Assembly: GCA_947172415.1 (NCBI GenBank)
Contig: OX359191.1
Coordinates: 7,487,130-7,551,129, forward strand
Origin: Chondrosia reniformis
Lineage: Eukaryota; Porifera; Demospongiae; Chondrillida; Chondrillidae
Length of the DNA stretch: 64,000 nucleotides
Direction: 5' to 3'
A program made the position numbers and the translations under genes. A model generated the notes under the pieces. The model was not told where the DNA came from and did not search any database. It worked only from the letters and a program-made list of their open reading frames with translations. This document shows, piece after piece, positions 61,332 through 64,000 of the stretch (its first letter is position 1; the number at the start of each line of letters is the position of its first letter).

Positions 61332-63216
61332 ATGACCCAGCCAGATCCGATACCAGTTAGATTGAACTTCAAAGGGTAAGTTTTACAGCTCATTAAGGTA
61401 TCATTGCGTACAAGTTCGTGTAGTGGTGTCTGTAGCGGGCTGTGTGTGCGTATCTATGGTGTGTGTGAGGACGGCGAGGAAGCCTTTGAGACGAGAGACC
61501 GCGAGAATGGCAAGTTGCTATGCTCATAATGAAATTATCCTAAAGATTTAGTATTTGGGAAAAGCATTTCCTATGAAAGTGGGCTTTGTAGCGGATAATT
61601 AGGAACTAAGAAAGGTATGAGTGAAAGGTGATCAGTGAATACAAAGCGAAAATGTTTCAGGTTAACCTATGAAGCGTATGTTTAGTATACTTTTCGAATA
61701 TTTCTTCGCATTTGCGAGTTTCAACTTTCCTTTTATACGTGTTATTAACACCAAAACCAAGTTGTTTTGGTATGTATATAGCTATGTTTTAAGCTAAAGA
61801 AATGAGAGGAGTTAGTTAGCAGCCTAAACAATGTGAAGTGTTGTGTTATACTTGTACCAGTTTATCCAACAATCGATCCCTGGTCATGCATGAAATAGAT
61901 TTCTCATTCCTTTGTGTATTATGTAAATAGGGAGTTATGTAATGAGTTCATTTGTATGTTTCACATGCAGAGGTGACCACCTGAATGATGTCATGTGGAG
62001 GTGTTCTATATATAGCATATTTGCACCTCATTTAGTTGATATGTATACAATGCAAGTGATAACCTCTAGGCACACAATTCTCAGAATCTCATATAACTGA
62101 TTATTTCATTCTATTCAGACGTGAATCACGATTTTACCTTGATCCCCGTACTCCCCTGGAAGAAGCTCGTAAGGAACTTCGCTCACAGTGTACCCTCAAA
62201 TCAGAGACCCCTTTCAACCTCAAGTGGCTGGATGTGGAGGGAGACCCCATCAGCGTAGACACACCTCGAGATTGGGATGAAGCCATCCGACTGTACATGT
62301 ACAACCAAGAGACTGAACTAATTCTGCATGGTCAGTTGAAGGGGAGGCTTTTAAGGACTGTCTTTAGTATAGAAATGGTAGTTCTTCCTGCATTTAGATT
62401 ATCTAAAGCCAAAAGATGCCCATAGTTACATTTAATGTTGATATTCAAACCTTTAATACTGGTTGAAAGATGAGCCACCCCAAAAACTAGGTATTGTTTA
62501 CAGTAAACAACAATAAACTTGTATCAATTTTTTCTGTAGTATTTGAAGGTGATCCGCCAGTTCCTGGCCAACTGTGTGAAGGAGAAGATCGTAAGTGAAT
62601 AGACAAAGCTCTGATGGGAGAGCAGTTAATGTACTGTTCTTCCTGTATCTCAACAGGAAGTATTTACCAAAGAAGAGGAGCAAAGAGATGGAAGAAAATC
62701 AAGAGGATTAATGGTCATGCGTTTGTGCCCAAGAGATTTGCTAATGCCTACTGTGCCATCTGTGATGACAAGATTTGGGGACTTGGCAGACAGGTAACGG
62801 AGAGAGAGAGAGGACATTTTAGCATTGTGCAACATCTTATCTTGCTTTAATCTGTTGCCAGGGTTACAAGTGTCAAGCTTGCAAGATGACTATTCACAGG
62901 AAGTGCGTCTACTACCTCCGTCAAATCTGTGAAGGCCATCCCGTTAGAACTGGTTTTCTGTCTAGTTTGTGTGTGTGATTATATGATTCTGCTCCTCATT
63001 TAGCCTGTTGTGTCCGCCGCTTCTCGACACACCCATGAAGGACCAGAGGTTGTTAGCAATAACCAAGTTACCAAGAGCAACCACCACAAAGGAACTGATG
63101 AGTACAGCGGACACCTGCCTGACAACTCTGATGTGATTGGGGAATCTCAAATCACATTGGATCATTTCAATGTTTTGAAAGTCATTGGGAGAGGAAGCTA
63201 CGCCAAAGTGTTGATG
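61332..63216 (+). CDS. Atypical protein kinase C, 5' part (gene continues past the window)
   Basis: Serine/threonine kinase of the PAR polarity complex, one gene corresponding to vertebrate PRKCI/PRKCZ. Exons: 61332-61375, 62119-62330, 62540-62590, 62657-62793, 62862-62942, 63004-63216. The PB1 domain (about 10-95: [31 protein letters not shown]) binds PAR6. The pseudosubstrate is [13 protein letters not shown], with alanine at the phospho-acceptor position. A single C1 domain follows ([23 protein letters not shown]), with one residue fewer between its first His and Cys than in human. The last exon ends inside the kinase glycine loop ([12 protein letters not shown]). The following intron is a minisatellite that runs off the window. 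Confidence 0.94.
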
Positions 63217-63282
63217 GTATGACAGATGTGTCTGTCCACAATGTAGAACATCTTTTATGGCTAAAAACTCTAGTTGGGTCTA

Positions 63283-64000
63283 ACTGTCCCCAATTTGTCT
63301 TCCATAGGTCCAACTGTCCCCAATTTATCTTCCATAGGTCCAACTGTCCCCAATTTATCTTCCATAGGTCCAACTGTCCCCAATTTATCTTCCATAGGTC
63401 CAACTGTCCCCAATTTGTCTTCCATAGGTCCAACTGTCCCCAATTTGTCTTCCATAGGTCCAACTGTCCCCAATTTGTCTTCCATAGGTCCAACTGTCCC
63501 CAATTTGTCTTCCATAGGTCCAACTGTCCCCAATTTGTCTTCCATAGGTCCAACTGTCCCCAATTTGTCTTCCATAGGTCCAACTGTCCCCAATTTGTCT
63601 TCCATAGGTCCAACTGTCCCCAATTTGTCTTCCATAGGTCCAACTGTCCCCAATTTGTCTTCCATAGGTCCAACTGTCCCCAATTTGTCTTCCATAGGTC
63701 CAACTGTCCCCAATTTGTCTTCCATAGGTCCAACTGTCCCCAATTTGTCTTCCATAGGTCCAACTGTCCCCAATTTGTCTTCCATAGGTCCAACTGTCCC
63801 CAATTTGTCTTCCATAGGTCCAACTGTCCCCAATTTGTCTTCCATAGGTCCAACTGTCCCCAATTTGTCTTCCATAGGTCCAACTGTCCCCAATTTGTCT
63901 TCCATAGGTCCAACTGTCCCCAATTTGTCTTCCATAGGTCCAACTGTCCCCAATTTGTCTTCCATAGGTCCAACTGTCCCCAATTTGTCTTCCATAGGTC
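63283..64000. repeat. 30-bp minisatellite in an atypical PKC intron, truncated by the window end
   Basis: Twenty-three or more almost identical copies of a 30-bp unit containing TCCAACTGTCCCCAATTTGT and CTTCCATAGG. Three of the first copies read TTATCT instead of TTGTCT; nearly all the rest are identical. Long open frames on the minus strand are artefacts of the 30-base period. Confidence 0.97.

Noticed and set aside
63182..63995. Long minus-strand open frames (over 240 codons) at the window end
   Set aside because: They are readings of a 30-bp minisatellite whose period is a multiple of three.

Overview
This is nuclear DNA of an early-branching animal. The genes are compact and intron-rich with GT-AG splice sites, introns are mostly short and AT-rich, and the proteins are clearly metazoan: TDP-43, a p53/p63/p73-family protein with a SAM domain, atypical PKC, CEP83 and a fibrinogen-domain protein. 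Single copies, very tight spacing, Tigger/hAT-type elements and a C48-protease transposon fit a sponge (probably a demosponge). The species is inferred, not shown.

Layout: a partial VAMP/synaptobrevin gene (-, 367-1110) stands head-to-head with TARDBP (TDP-43, +, 1723-5762). Two more VAMP genes follow (+, 7927-8752 and 8974-10939), then O-GlcNAcase OGA (+, 11626-16192). A gene-poor stretch (16193-20991) holds duplicated segments, a foldback element and an unassigned coding-like minus-strand patch. Next are CPLANE2/RSG1 (-), CYB5RL (-) and EBNA1BP2 (-). UBE4B (+, 28 exons, 27023-43508) starts head-to-head with EBNA1BP2 and carries an intronless fibrinogen-domain gene (-) inside one intron. CEP83 (-, 44803-51051) is head-to-head with the p53-family gene (+, 51188-57620). 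A CCDC63/ODAD1-like dynein-docking gene (+) and the 5' half of atypical PKC (+, 61332 to beyond the window) complete it. For every complete gene the exon phases were checked and the summed exons are divisible by three.

Themes: many of these genes (VAMP3, UBE4B, TARDBP, TP73, PRKCZ, CPLANE2, EBNA1BP2, CYB5RL) have human orthologues on chromosome 1p, mostly 1p36, so the window looks like a condensed piece of an ancient animal linkage group. CPLANE2, CEP83 and the CCDC63/ODAD1-like gene all serve cilia. UBE4B, a ubiquitin ligase known to act on p53 in mammals, lies close to the p53-family gene. Introns are crowded with minisatellites, several of which have duplicated splice sites. Best example: four tandem copies of a splice acceptor plus 14 in-frame codons in OGA.
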